From the NCBI GenBank assembly GCA_016712355.1, contig JADJRF010000005.1, forward strand, positions 806,001 through 870,000: 64,000 bases of DNA. The letters are read 5' to 3'. Positions 7,603 to 16,051 of this stretch are shown piece after piece (within the stretch, counting starts at the first letter, position 1; the number at the start of each line of letters is the position of its first letter). Made by a program: the position numbers and the translations under genes. Source of the stretch: Vampirovibrionales bacterium. GTDB lineage: Bacteria; Cyanobacteriota; Vampirovibrionia; Vampirovibrionales; Vampirovibrionaceae. Under the pieces are notes generated by a model. That model saw nothing but the letters and a program-made list of their open reading frames with translations. It was not told the DNA's origin and did not search any database.

Positions 7603-8796
7603 ATGGATTTTACCCTCAGCGAGTCTCAGCGCGAAATCTGGCGCTGGGCCAATGCGTTTGCGGATCGCGAGATTGCCCCGCGCGTGGCGCAAAATGACCG
7701 GCTGGAGCGCTTTGATCGCGAGTTGCTGGGGCTAATCGCCGAGCAGGGCTTCTTTGGGGCTATCCTGCCAGAAGAATACGGCGGCCAGGGCGTGGACCAC
7801 ATCGCCTATGCGCTGATGACCGAAGCCATTGCGCGCGTCTGTTCCTCGACCCGGACCCTGTTTTCGGTGCAAATCTCGTTGGTCGAAAAGCCGCTACTGG
7901 CCTTTGGTACGGCTGAACAGAAGGCGCGTTACCTGCCTGCGCTCGCTAGCGGCGAGTGCATCGGCTGTTTTGGCCTGACAGAACCCAATGCTGGAAGCGA
8001 TGCGGCTAATCAGCAGACGACGGCCACGCGAGACGGCGATCACTGGACGCTCAACGGCCAGAAAACCTGGATTTCCAACGGCAGCATCGCGCATCTGGCG
8101 ATTATCATTGCTCAGACCGATCCGGCGCTTGGAACGCGCGGCATGGCGGCGTTTCTGGTAGATACCGATTCTCCCGGTTTCAGCGCGCGGGCGATTCATC
8201 CCAAGTTGGGGTTAAAAAGCTCTGATACGGCGGAATTGTTTCTGGAAAACGTCCGCGTCGCCGACTCTCAACGCTTGGGAGACGTCGGGCAAGGGTTTAA
8301 GGTTGCTATGTACTGCCTGGATCAGGGGCGGTTCAGTGTCGCGGCAGGCGGCGTGGGCGTGATTCAGGCGTGTATTGACGCCTGTACGCAGTACGCGCGC
8401 CAGCGTGAGGCCTTTGGTCAGAAGATAGGCCAGTTCCAGATGATTCAGTCGATGATCGCTGATATGGCGGTGGACGCCGAAGCGGGCCGCCTGCTGGTGC
8501 TGCGGGCGGCGCATAAAAAGGATCTCGGCGTTCGCAATACGCGCGAGACGTCGATGGCCAAGCTGTTTTGCTCGGAAGCCGCCAATCGCGCCGCTTATAA
8601 CGCCGTTCAAATTTTCGGCGGATATGGGTATTCCGAAGAATATCCCGTGGCGCGCCTGTACCGGGACGCGCGCGTGCTCACCCTGTATGAGGGAACCAGC
8701 CAGATTCAGCGTATGATTCTGGCGCAGGATGAGTTGGGCTTACGTCCGGCCAACGGTCCCGACAGTCCGTCCACCCCGCTGGACCGCTTGTCCTGA
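7603..8796 (+). CDS. Acyl-CoA dehydrogenase
   Basis: 397 residues, an FAD enzyme that introduces the alpha-beta double bond in acyl-CoA. All three domains are present: N-terminal helices (LPEEYGGQGVDHIAYAL), the beta domain (CFGLTEPNAGSDAANQQTTA, then GQKTWISNG) and the C-terminal helices. The catalytic base Glu is in LYEGTSQIQRM, and QIFGGYGYSEEYPVARLYRDAR is the usual FAD/dimer region. GGAGG precedes the ATG by 10 bases. Substrate length cannot be read from sequence; short-chain or branched substrates are plausible given the nearby methylcitrate-type genes. No electron-transfer flavoprotein genes are in the window. Confidence 0.93.
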   Translation: MDFTLSESQREIWRWANAFADREIAPRVAQNDRLERFDRELLGLIAEQGFFGAILPEEYGGQGVDHIAYALMTEAIARVCSSTRTLFSVQISLVEKPLLAFGTAEQKARYLPALASGECIGCFGLTEPNAGSDAANQQTTATRDGDHWTLNGQKTWISNGSIAHLAIIIAQTDPALGTRGMAAFLVDTDSPGFSARAIHPKLGLKSSDTAELFLENVRVADSQRLGDVGQGFKVAMYCLDQGRFSVAAGGVGVIQACIDACTQYARQREAFGQKIGQFQMIQSMIADMAVDAEAGRLLVLRAAHKKDLGVRNTRETSMAKLFCSEAANRAAYNAVQIFGGYGYSEEYPVARLYRDARVLTLYEGTSQIQRMILAQDELGLRPANGPDSPSTPLDRLS

Positions 8797-8839
8797 GGGG
8801 ACGGCCGCCGATTGGCTGGGGCGTTAAGGGCCTGAAGCG

Positions 8840-9583
8840 CTAGCCTCTTTTTAAGAATGCCGCGCGGGGCAGCTTTTGGGGCGGGCTTCTGTCATGGAGA
8901 TAGCGGGCAGCGGCGCTTGGGGCATCGACGGATTGTGAAGACGCAGGCGTAAGGGCGAAGCGCCAGAAACGCCCGCCGTCAGAACGCCGGTTGGCTTGGG
9001 TTGCGCGCCATGGGTCCCTTTTTCGCTCATTGCGTGGGCGCAGCATCCGTTCGAGGCGACGCCGTCGCTGCATCGCGCTCGTGTTCGTAAACGCCGCCCC
9101 ACAGACGTCATCCAGCAGGGCAATGCGCCCATCGCGCCCTGTCATGGCGTGATGGCGCCGCCAGAAGGTCTTGCGCGTGAGCCAGCGTTGTAAAACCTGG
9201 GTGGGAGAGAGCGCCGCGCGCGGCGTTTGCCGACTGCAAACCGCAGCGGGGGCTAACGTCTGCCGCGGGATCGCGCGCGAGGCCGGACGGCGCGCGGCGG
9301 GTTTCAGAACCGCTGCTGAAGCCGCCTGCCTGCAGTCGGCTTCGACGCTGCCCGTTGTGGACGCGAGATCGGGAGCGCGCCATGAATCGGCGCAGTTGAG
9401 CGGGCGGCGTCTGGAGACGGGAATGTCGTTTCGACGCGCGGGGCAAAGGCCGCGGGCCCAGGCGAAGACGGCTTGTTGTGGGGCATGAAAAACGGCGCGG
9501 GTGAGATCACGCATCCGCTGGCCGTCTTTCATGAGGGTCATGAAAAACAGGGCAGGTCGCGAACGCATCAGCGTGACAGACAC
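8840..9583 (-). CDS. Arg-rich hypothetical protein
   Basis: 247 residues with no family I recognise. It starts at GTG 9583 with a strong GGAGGT 8 bases upstream and a plausible promoter further up, which is the main evidence that it is real. The protein is rich in Arg and Ala and has a few Cys. It has a mildly hydrophobic N-terminus (ALFFMTL) but no convincing signal peptide or membrane helix. Near position 9030 another reverse frame also looks coding-like, so the true C-terminus may differ, or a frameshift may be present. It converges on the acyl-CoA dehydrogenase gene 43 bases away. Confidence 0.5.
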   Translation of the reverse strand: MSVTLMRSRPALFFMTLMKDGQRMRDLTRAVFHAPQQAVFAWARGLCPARRNDIPVSRRRPLNCADSWRAPDLASTTGSVEADCRQAASAAVLKPAARRPASRAIPRQTLAPAAVCSRQTPRAALSPTQVLQRWLTRKTFWRRHHAMTGRDGRIALLDDVCGAAFTNTSAMQRRRRLERMLRPRNERKRDPWRATQANRRSDGGRFWRFALTPASSQSVDAPSAAARYLHDRSPPQKLPRAAFLKRG

Positions 9584-9689
9584 GACAGAATACCTCCAGA
9601 AGGCAAAACGCCAGGCATCAACCCGTCCAGAATTTTAAAACCAGAACCCCGGAAAGCGAGCCAGACATCAAACACATAGCAATACTAGT

Positions 9690-9718
9690 ACAATACTGCA
9701 TATATCTATATTTGTCTA
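9690..9718 (-). promoter_or_regulatory. Candidate promoter for the Arg-rich protein
   Basis: On the reverse strand TAGACA (9718-9713) and TATTGT (9695-9690) are 17 bases apart, in a locally AT-rich patch. Transcription would start near 9683, giving a leader of about 100 bases. Confidence 0.5.
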
Positions 9719-9723
9719 GTGTT

Positions 9724-9739
9724 TAAATCTTAAGATTTA
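9724..9739. promoter_or_regulatory. 16-bp perfect palindrome next to promoter
   Basis: TAAATCTTAAGATTTA reads identically on both strands and lies 6 bases beyond the -35 of the reverse promoter at 9690-9718. The position suits a dimeric regulator. Confidence 0.45.
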
Positions 9740-9757
9740 TAAGGCCCGGCCCACGGC

Positions 9758-9791
9758 TTCAGGACAGCTTCAGGGCAGTTTCAGGAGACAG
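9758..9791. repeat. Three 11-bp direct repeats (TTCAGGrCAGy)
   Basis: Units at 9758-9768, 9769-9779 and 9780-9791 share TTCAGG followed by CAG. The third unit has one extra base. An 11-bp period puts the sites on the same DNA face, as seen for OmpR/PhoB-family response regulators. Confidence 0.55.
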
Positions 9792-9815
9792 GGCAAGGTG
9801 CGAGTCAGATCAAAA

Positions 9816-9829
9816 TACCGGATCCGGTA
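9816..9829. promoter_or_regulatory. 14-bp perfect palindrome
   Basis: TACCGGATCCGGTA, within the 9584-10195 non-coding region. The binding factor is unknown. Confidence 0.3.
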
Positions 9830-9884
9830 AGGCATTGGAGATCAATCGCGGCAGATGCGGCGCGCCTTGAGACGAGCCACAGAC

Positions 9885-9900
9885 AGCGTTGATCAACGCT
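9885..9900. promoter_or_regulatory. 16-bp perfect palindrome
   Basis: AGCGTTGATCAACGCT. It is the third perfect palindrome in under 200 bases of the same non-coding region. Confidence 0.35.
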
Positions 9901-10001
9901 TGCGCAGGGGCAGGCGTGCCAGAGCGGTCGATGCGCCAAGGACGGACGCCGCAGGATCGTCGCAAGAGCGAGGAATGAGCGGGCAGAGTCGCCCGATGTT
10001 A

Positions 10002-10045
10002 CTAACCAGAGTTAGGTTGACACCCGCGCCCGATTTCGCTAGGCT
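10002..10045 (+). promoter_or_regulatory. Forward promoter with adjacent inverted repeat
   Basis: A perfect TTGACA (10017-10022) is followed after 17 bases by TAGGCT (10040-10045). The inverted repeat CTAAC-CAGA-GTTAG (10002-10015) touches the -35 and could be an operator. Confidence 0.55.
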
Positions 10046-10051
10046 GGGGCC

Positions 10052-10183
10052 AATGAATTTCCGCGCGATGATGGCGCGCCCGGGGCTTTTGTAGCCTTTT
10101 CAGCTTGTTGGATTTTTTAATTTCCCCCTCACTAAAAAAGAACCCACTTGAGTTGCCCGACGTCGCTTTGTCGGGCTTTTTTT
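10052..10183 (+). ncRNA. Probable small RNA of about 130 nt
   Basis: The promoter at 10017-10045 predicts a start near 10052, and an intrinsic terminator ends at 10183. The only reading frame inside is a 13-codon ATG frame (10053-10094) that would begin at the transcript end itself. The body contains the hairpin CGCGC/GCGCG near 10061-10077 and an A/T-rich single-stranded middle. It overlaps no gene and points toward the 3' end of hydE. Confidence 0.5.
10155..10183 (+). terminator. Intrinsic terminator of the small RNA
   Basis: Perfect 7-bp stem GCCCGAC/GTCGGGC, 8-base loop and seven Ts. It has a T-run on the forward strand only, so it serves the forward transcript and not hydE. Confidence 0.8.
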
Positions 10184-10195
10184 AAGCGGGATTTT

Positions 10196-11287
10196 TCAGG
10201 AAGCGGGCAAGCCGACGCGCGCATGGCCAGCGGCGAAATCCACATGGCGGCCAATACCGGCGGCCATCTTCTCGATACAGGCGACGGCGCAAAAGGCTTC
10301 GTTGAGGCAGCGCTTGCCCGGGTAAATCTCATACTGCTTTTTATAGGCCGGGGGAGTGAAATTCAGCATAATGACGTTGGCGCCCGCCTGTAAGGCGCGC
10401 GGGCGGTTATCGACGCCCTGCATGCTCCCCATAGCCGTGGTTGCGGGGGAATTGGCGTCGGGCACCAGCAGACGCATCAGCGCGATGACTTTCAGCGTCA
10501 GATCAAGATCGCCGGGCGCCAAGTCCGCCAGAGGCGTCGCCGGGTGCGGAATGAGCGGGCTGACGCTGGTCATTTGAAACTGCCAGCGCCGGTGATACAG
10601 CAGGTCCCCGGCCAGCGACTCGCAGCTTTGACCGGGCAGGCCCACAATACCGCCGCTGCCGGTTTGGTAGCCCTGCGATAAGAGGGTTTGATGGCAAGCC
10701 ATCCGCTGCGACAGGCTCATGCCGGGGTGCATCGCGGCGTACAGCTCGGGATCCGTCGTCTCGATCTTGAGCAGGTAGCGATCGGCCCCCGCTGCGCGCC
10801 ACAGGGCCAGCGTGCCGGCAGATTTTTCGCCCAGAGAAAGGGTCACGGCCATCGACGGGAATTGCGCCTTGATACGGCGAATCCACCCGGCGACGCGCTC
10901 GGGACGGTCATCGTCGGTTTCGCCGGATTGCAGCACGACGGTTTGAATCCCAAAGCCCGCAATCATCTCAACCGCGTGGAAAATGGCCTCGTCATCGAGA
11001 TGATAGCGCGGCAGGTCCGCGTTTTCGCGAAACAGGCCGCAGTAATGGCAGGCATTCTGGCACTGGTTGGAAAACTCGACAATCCCGCGCAGCAGAATCC
11101 CGTCACCTTTATGCTGACGGCGAACCTCGTCGGCGACGCCCAGCAGGCGGGCGACGTCGGCGGGATCGTCCCAGCGCAGGCAGGTCAACAACAGCGCTCG
11201 GCAGGCGTCGTCGTCCAGCGCGGCCCGCTCTTCGTACAAACGCGCCGCCACCCGGGACTTGGACGCGTCGATCGCGATGCTTGTCAC
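10196..11287 (-). CDS. hydE: [FeFe]-hydrogenase maturase HydE
   Basis: 363 residues, a radical SAM enzyme of the biotin synthase-like group that works with HydG and HydF to build the 2Fe subcluster of the hydrogenase H-cluster. The radical SAM cluster motif is C76-x3-C80-x2-C83 (CQNACHYCGL). The region LLRGIVEFSNQ before it and the barrel strands LQSGETDDDRP and LKIETTDPELYAAMHPG fit HydE. The C-terminal region MGSMQGVDNRPRALQAGANV is also typical. It follows hydG by 15 bases in the same operon. Neither hydF nor a hydrogenase is in the window. PylB-like relatives are the main alternative, but the hydG neighbour settles the call. Confidence 0.9.
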   Translation of the reverse strand: MTSIAIDASKSRVAARLYEERAALDDDACRALLLTCLRWDDPADVARLLGVADEVRRQHKGDGILLRGIVEFSNQCQNACHYCGLFRENADLPRYHLDDEAIFHAVEMIAGFGIQTVVLQSGETDDDRPERVAGWIRRIKAQFPSMAVTLSLGEKSAGTLALWRAAGADRYLLKIETTDPELYAAMHPGMSLSQRMACHQTLLSQGYQTGSGGIVGLPGQSCESLAGDLLYHRRWQFQMTSVSPLIPHPATPLADLAPGDLDLTLKVIALMRLLVPDANSPATTAMGSMQGVDNRPRALQAGANVIMLNFTPPAYKKQYEIYPGKRCLNEAFCAVACIEKMAAGIGRHVDFAAGHARVGLPAS

Positions 11288-11302
11288 AAGCCGCCGCCCT
11301 CG

Positions 11303-12799
11303 CTACACGTAGACGTCGCGCTCGCCAGCGGCGATGCGGGCGAACAGTTGCTCGACCTTGCGACGGCTGGGCTCGTCAATCTGAGTCATGGCGCGCTCGA
11401 TAAAGGCCTTGCCAGCGGTTTTCACCTCGTCGGAGGCGAAATCCAGCAGGTATTCCTGCAACGTGGCCAGCGAGTTGACGCCGCACTGCATTTTAATGGC
11501 GCCGGGCTGGGCCAGATGCATAAAGACCTCGCCGGTACGCCCCTTGCGATAACAGGCCGCGCAAAAGCTCGGCGTGTAATCTTTTTCCATCAGGGCCAGG
11601 ACGACTTCATCGAGCGTGCGCTGATCGCTGGTCATGAACTGACCGCCGGCGCCATTAGGCGGAGGAGAGGCGGCAGCGACCGCAGAAACGGGAAGCGGGT
11701 CCGCAGTAGGCGCTTCGCCGCTCAACAGGGCGACCAGCGCTTGCGTGCGGCGGGTCAGCTCGGGCGCTTCGTCATCGCCGTAACCGCCGGGGGCTGTGGC
11801 CGATTCGGCGCTGATTTGCGAAATGCCCAGATCCAGCAATTGATCGCGCAGCGTCGGCGTCTCGCGCGTCGACAGAATCAAACCGGTATACGGCACGGCC
11901 AGACGCAGGACGGCGACGATCTTTCGGAAATCATCGTCGCTGACAGGCGCTGGCGGGTTATCGGCATAAGCGACGCCTTGCGCGGGCTCGATTCGGGGCA
12001 TCGAAATCGTATGCGGGCCGACGCCCAGCGTGGTTTCCAGATACTCGATATGCTGCATCATCGCCAGCGTTTCGAACTGGTAGTCGTAGAGACCGTAGAG
12101 GACGCCGACGCCGTAATCGTCCAGCCCCGCTTCGAAGGCCTGGTTGATGGCGTCGAGACGACGATCCGGGTCGCTTTTGGGACCCCGAACATGAACGGCG
12201 CGATAGGTGGCGTCGTGATAGGTTTCCTGAAAAAGCTGATACGTCCCGATACCAGCAGCTTTCAGCTTTTTGAAATCGTCGACGCTCAAGGGCGCGCAGT
12301 TAACGTTAATGCGCTTGATGCGAAACGGCCCGACCTGGGTGGCGTAGATGGTCTCAATGCATTGGGTAAGGTAATCGATGGGGCGCATGCCCGGCGGCGC
12401 AGATTCTCCAGCCACCAGAAGCGCGCGCATATGCCCGCGCTTGAGCAGCCAGCGGGTTTGCTCGGCGACTTCTTCCATCGACAGGGCCTTGCGCGGCAAA
12501 TCGTCATTATCGTTGCGAAAACCGCAGTAAAGGCATTGGTTGACGCAAAAGTTACTGACGTAGAGCGGGGCGAACAGGACGACGCGTTTGCCGTAAATGG
12601 CGTCCTTGACCCAGCGGGCGGTCTCAAACAGGCGCTCGCGCAGGTCGGCGTCTTCAACCGCTAACAGGGCGGCGGTTTCGGCGATCGTCAGACGCTTGAG
12701 CGCGCGGGATTTCTCCAGAATGGCCAGAATATCGGCGCGGCTGGCGCGGCGGCCCTGTTCGCGCAAGTCGGCGATGCGGCCTTCATCAATATGCTTCAT
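11303..12799 (-). CDS. hydG: [FeFe]-hydrogenase maturase HydG (tyrosine lyase)
   Basis: 498 residues. A radical SAM enzyme that cleaves tyrosine to p-cresol and dehydroglycine, giving the CO and CN ligands of the H-cluster. It has the N-terminal cluster motif C85-x3-C89-x2-C92 (CVNQCLYC). The C-terminal second-cluster motif has the exact HydG spacing C-x2-C-x22-C (CAACYRKGRTGEVF onward), which separates it from ThiH. A 25-30 residue Ala/Pro/Gly-rich insertion precedes the C-terminal domain (around AASPPPNGAGG). ATG 12799 has AAAGGA 8 bases upstream. First gene of the hydG-hydE pair. Confidence 0.95.
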   Translation of the reverse strand: MKHIDEGRIADLREQGRRASRADILAILEKSRALKRLTIAETAALLAVEDADLRERLFETARWVKDAIYGKRVVLFAPLYVSNFCVNQCLYCGFRNDNDDLPRKALSMEEVAEQTRWLLKRGHMRALLVAGESAPPGMRPIDYLTQCIETIYATQVGPFRIKRINVNCAPLSVDDFKKLKAAGIGTYQLFQETYHDATYRAVHVRGPKSDPDRRLDAINQAFEAGLDDYGVGVLYGLYDYQFETLAMMQHIEYLETTLGVGPHTISMPRIEPAQGVAYADNPPAPVSDDDFRKIVAVLRLAVPYTGLILSTRETPTLRDQLLDLGISQISAESATAPGGYGDDEAPELTRRTQALVALLSGEAPTADPLPVSAVAAASPPPNGAGGQFMTSDQRTLDEVVLALMEKDYTPSFCAACYRKGRTGEVFMHLAQPGAIKMQCGVNSLATLQEYLLDFASDEVKTAGKAFIERAMTQIDEPSRRKVEQLFARIAAGERDVYV

Positions 12800-13105
12800 G
12801 TCGGAATCCTTTAACGAGAGCGGGCGTCTGGGATCATCGCCGAATGGCGGGGGCGATTCAAGTATGATGCAGGAAACGCCCCTCAAGCGACTCAATTGCG
12901 CGCAGCAAGGTTGCTCAGCGCGGTTTTCAGCGTAGCGCAGTTCGGGCGGCGCGCGCCTTGACTTTTGACAAGTCGCGCCTCGCCGCTCGGCAGTCGCTCG
13001 CCAGCGGCGGCCGTTTCCGGCACAATAGAGACGATAGTAAGAGGCGTGTAGACTTTCATCTCCACCCTGCGTCTCATTTCCCTGTCAGTGGAGCCTTGCG
13101 CGCGT
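12800..13105. other. Divergent intergenic region hydG / uvrA family
   Basis: 306 bases without a gene. A TTGACA occurs at 12965-12970, but no matching -10 is at the right distance, and CACAAT at 13021 is a weak -10. I see no terminator or repeat. It probably carries divergent promoters for hydG and the UvrA-family gene. Confidence 0.3.
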
Positions 13106-15967
13106 ATGGCGTCTTCTCCCGCGTCTTCTTTAACTTCTGACGAGCCGCGCGGGCGCAACGTCCGGCGGGCGATTCTGGTGCGCGGGGCCCGTACGCATAA
13201 CCTGAAAACCATTAGCTGCGTGATTCCGCACCGGGCGATTACGGTGATCACGGGCGTGTCCGGCTCGGGCAAGTCGTCGCTGGCCTTCGATACCCTGTAT
13301 GCCGAAGGCCAGCGACGATACGTGGAATCGATGTCGTCTTATGCGCGCCAATTTCTGGAGCGCATCGAGAAGCCGGATGTCGAGGCCATTGAGCATATTC
13401 TGCCCGCCATTGCTCTCGAGCAGAAGAATCGCGTGCGCAACGCCCGCTCAACCGTGGGCACGGCCACCGAGATTCTCGATTACCTGCGCCTGTTATTTGC
13501 TGCGCTGGGACGCGGGGTAGAGCCAACGGGCGACGAATGGCGCGCGGTCGCCGATATGCCCGCCCTGCTGGCAGCATTACGCGCGCTGCCCGCCAAAACC
13601 CGCCTGACGCTATTGGCTCCCATCGCGCCCGAGCGCCGGCAGGAATCGCCGTTGTGGACGCACGCATTGCGCGAGGCCGGGTATTTTCGGCTGTGGCGCG
13701 ATGGCGAGATTCACGAACTGGACGCCTGCGCCGATGCGCCGCGCCCTGATGAAACCGCGCTGGCGGTGATCGATCGTCTCAGCCTCACCCCGGAGCAGGC
13801 GGGTTATCGTCTGGAAGAGTCCATCGCCAACGCGCTGAAGACCGGACAAAACCGCTGCGTCGCCCTGCGCGCCGACACGGGCGAATGGCTGCGCTTTGAG
13901 CTGCGGGAGCGGCCCGCGCTGACAGCGCATCACTTTTCGTTTAATCACCCGTTTGGGGCGTGCGCGGCTTGCCAGGGCTTTGGGCGCATTATCGGGCTGG
14001 ATATGGACAAGGTGATTCCCAATCGCGCGCTGTCGCTGGCCGAAGGCGCGGTGCATCCCTTCACCACGCCTGCCAACGCCGAGTTGCAAGACCTGTTACT
14101 GAAAGCCGCCAGAAAGGCGAAAATCCCTCTGGATGCGCCCTATGAAACCCTCAGCGACACGCAAAAATCGCTGGTGATTAACGGCAAAGGCGATTATCCC
14201 GGCGCGCGCGCGTTCTTCGAATGGCTGGAAACCAAGCGCTATAAAGTCCATGTGCGCGTCACGCTGGCGCGCTATCGCGGCTATTATGACTGCCCCGAGT
14301 GTCTGGGCTCTCGTCTACGAGCCGATGCCCTCGCCGTACGCCTCTGCGGCGAAGACGAGACGCCCGCCGACGCGCCGTCGATTCATGATCTCTCGAAACG
14401 CTCGGTTCGGGCCTTACTGGCGTGGTTTGAGGCTTTTTCCGCCCGTATTTCCAGCCGTCAGCGCGAGGCGGCCGAACGTCCCTTGAGCGAGATCGTCAAT
14501 CGCCTGCGCTATCTGGATTCGGTCGGGCTGCACTATCTGACGCTCGATCGCCAGATGCGGACGCTCTCGGGCGGCGAAGCCCAGCGGATTCACCTGTCGG
14601 CGGCGCTGGGCAGCGCACTGACCGATACGCTTTACGTACTCGATGAACCCACCGTCGGCCTGCACGCGCGTGATACCGAGCGCCTGCTGACCGTGATGAC
14701 CGCCCTGCGCGATAACGGCAATACGCTGGCCATCGTCGAGCATGATCCGGACGTGATGCGCGCGGCGGATCATCTGCTGGATCTGGGCCCCAGCGGCGGC
14801 GATGAGGGCGGCTATATCATGTATGAAGGCGATTGGCCAGGCTTACTGGCCGCCGCGCAGTCGCAAACAGGTCAATGGCTGACGCGTCGCCAGACGCGCG
14901 AGTCCCGGCGGTTGTCGGCCAGCGTCTGGCGTCCAGAAGACGAAGGGCCCGCCATTGAAATCATCGGGGCGACCGGCCATAATTTGCGCGATCTCAGCGT
15001 ACGGCTGCCCCTCAATCGTCTGGTGTGCGTCAGCGGCGTGTCGGGCTCGGGCAAGTCGTCGCTGATTACGGGCGCGCTGTATACGGGATATCGCCATCAG
15101 CGCGGCGAATCGCTGGAGCTGGACGCCGTTGCCTGCCGCGAATTGCGCGGACTGACGCGTTTTCGGGATCTGATTCTAGCCGATCAATCGCCGCCAGCGC
15201 GCTCGATGCGATCCAATCCCGTCACGCTGATGAAGGCGTTTGATGAGATTCGCAAGCTCTTTGCCGCCTCGCGCAAAGCCAAGGTGCTTGGCCTGACGCC
15301 GGGCGATTTCTCGTTTAACGCCGCCGGCGGGCGCTGCGAAAAATGCGAAGGGCTGGGCGTCATCACCGTCGATATGCAGTTTATGGCGGATGTCACCATG
15401 CGCTGTCCCGAGTGCCAGGGCCGTCGCTATCAGCGCCGCGTGCTGTCGGTCGATTTGTTTGGCCGCGCCATTGATGACGTCCTGGGCATGACTGTCAGCG
15501 AAGCGATCGCCTTCTTTAAAACCGCGCCCGCGATTCGCAACCGGCTCAAGCCCCTGCTGGATATCGGGCTGGGGTATCTGCGGCTGGGGCAATCGACCGC
15601 GACGCTCTCAGGCGGCGAGGCTCAGCGTCTGAAGCTTGCGACGTACCTCAAAGCAGAAGGGCGCGCCAGCGTCGGCGACCCGCTGCTGTTTCTGTTCGAC
15701 GAGCCCACCACGGGCCTGCACCTCAGCGATATCGAGACGCTCGTATCGGTCATGCGCCGTCTGCTGGACGATGGCCATTCGGTGATCGCCATTGAGCATA
15801 ATCTCGATTTTATCGCCCATGCGGACCACGTGCTGGATCTCGGCCCGGATGGCGGCGAAGAAGGCGGCCAGATTGTGTATCAGGGCGATTTGACGGGGCT
15901 TCAGGCGTGCGAGCAGAGCGTGACGGGCGCCTATCTGCGCAAATCGACCGCCCGAGCGGCGCATTAA
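13106..15967 (+). CDS. UvrA-family excinuclease ATPase, variant type
   Basis: About 953 residues with the two-ABC-domain UvrA layout. Walker A VSGSGKSSL occurs twice (about residues 48-58 and 645-655). Two signature motifs LSGGEAQRI/LSGGEAQRL and two Walker B stretches (YVLDEPTVGLH, LFDEPTTGLH) are present. Zinc ligands are CAACQGFG with CPECLGSR, and CEKCEGLG with CPECQGRR. The UvrB-binding region is present but short and lacks the usual CPxCG pair after STVGTATEI. The segments KRYKVHVRVTLARYRGY and DQSPPARSMRSNP differ from canonical UvrA, suggesting a UvrA2-like paralogue. GTG 13088 is an alternative start. Confidence 0.85.
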   Translation: MASSPASSLTSDEPRGRNVRRAILVRGARTHNLKTISCVIPHRAITVITGVSGSGKSSLAFDTLYAEGQRRYVESMSSYARQFLERIEKPDVEAIEHILPAIALEQKNRVRNARSTVGTATEILDYLRLLFAALGRGVEPTGDEWRAVADMPALLAALRALPAKTRLTLLAPIAPERRQESPLWTHALREAGYFRLWRDGEIHELDACADAPRPDETALAVIDRLSLTPEQAGYRLEESIANALKTGQNRCVALRADTGEWLRFELRERPALTAHHFSFNHPFGACAACQGFGRIIGLDMDKVIPNRALSLAEGAVHPFTTPANAELQDLLLKAARKAKIPLDAPYETLSDTQKSLVINGKGDYPGARAFFEWLETKRYKVHVRVTLARYRGYYDCPECLGSRLRADALAVRLCGEDETPADAPSIHDLSKRSVRALLAWFEAFSARISSRQREAAERPLSEIVNRLRYLDSVGLHYLTLDRQMRTLSGGEAQRIHLSAALGSALTDTLYVLDEPTVGLHARDTERLLTVMTALRDNGNTLAIVEHDPDVMRAADHLLDLGPSGGDEGGYIMYEGDWPGLLAAAQSQTGQWLTRRQTRESRRLSASVWRPEDEGPAIEIIGATGHNLRDLSVRLPLNRLVCVSGVSGSGKSSLITGALYTGYRHQRGESLELDAVACRELRGLTRFRDLILADQSPPARSMRSNPVTLMKAFDEIRKLFAASRKAKVLGLTPGDFSFNAAGGRCEKCEGLGVITVDMQFMADVTMRCPECQGRRYQRRVLSVDLFGRAIDDVLGMTVSEAIAFFKTAPAIRNRLKPLLDIGLGYLRLGQSTATLSGGEAQRLKLATYLKAEGRASVGDPLLFLFDEPTTGLHLSDIETLVSVMRRLLDDGHSVIAIEHNLDFIAHADHVLDLGPDGGEEGGQIVYQGDLTGLQACEQSVTGAYLRKSTARAAH

Positions 15968-15980
15968 ACCCAAACGCAAA

Positions 15981-16004
15981 CCCGCCGATCGCCAGATCGA
16001 CGGG
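15981..16004. terminator. Hairpin between converging genes
   Basis: An imperfect stem CCCGcCGATC/GATCGaCGGG with a 4-base loop lies 14 bases after the UvrA-family stop. It has no T-run, so it is only a weak terminator candidate. Confidence 0.35.
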
Positions 16005-16051
16005 CGCGAGATGAATCAGCAGCAGGAAGAAGACGGAGAGAAGAGGGTCGC

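Noticed and set aside
9855..10094. 79-codon forward frame in the repeat-rich spacer
   Set aside because: It has no ribosome site, crosses a palindrome and a promoter, and has Arg-rich composition typical of non-coding GC-rich DNA. Only its last 13 codons overlap the small RNA.
10688..12664. Very long forward reading frame (658 codons) opposite hydE and hydG
   Set aside because: It mirrors the codon pattern of two confidently identified genes on the other strand and has no ribosome site or family motif, so it is a GC-rich antisense shadow.
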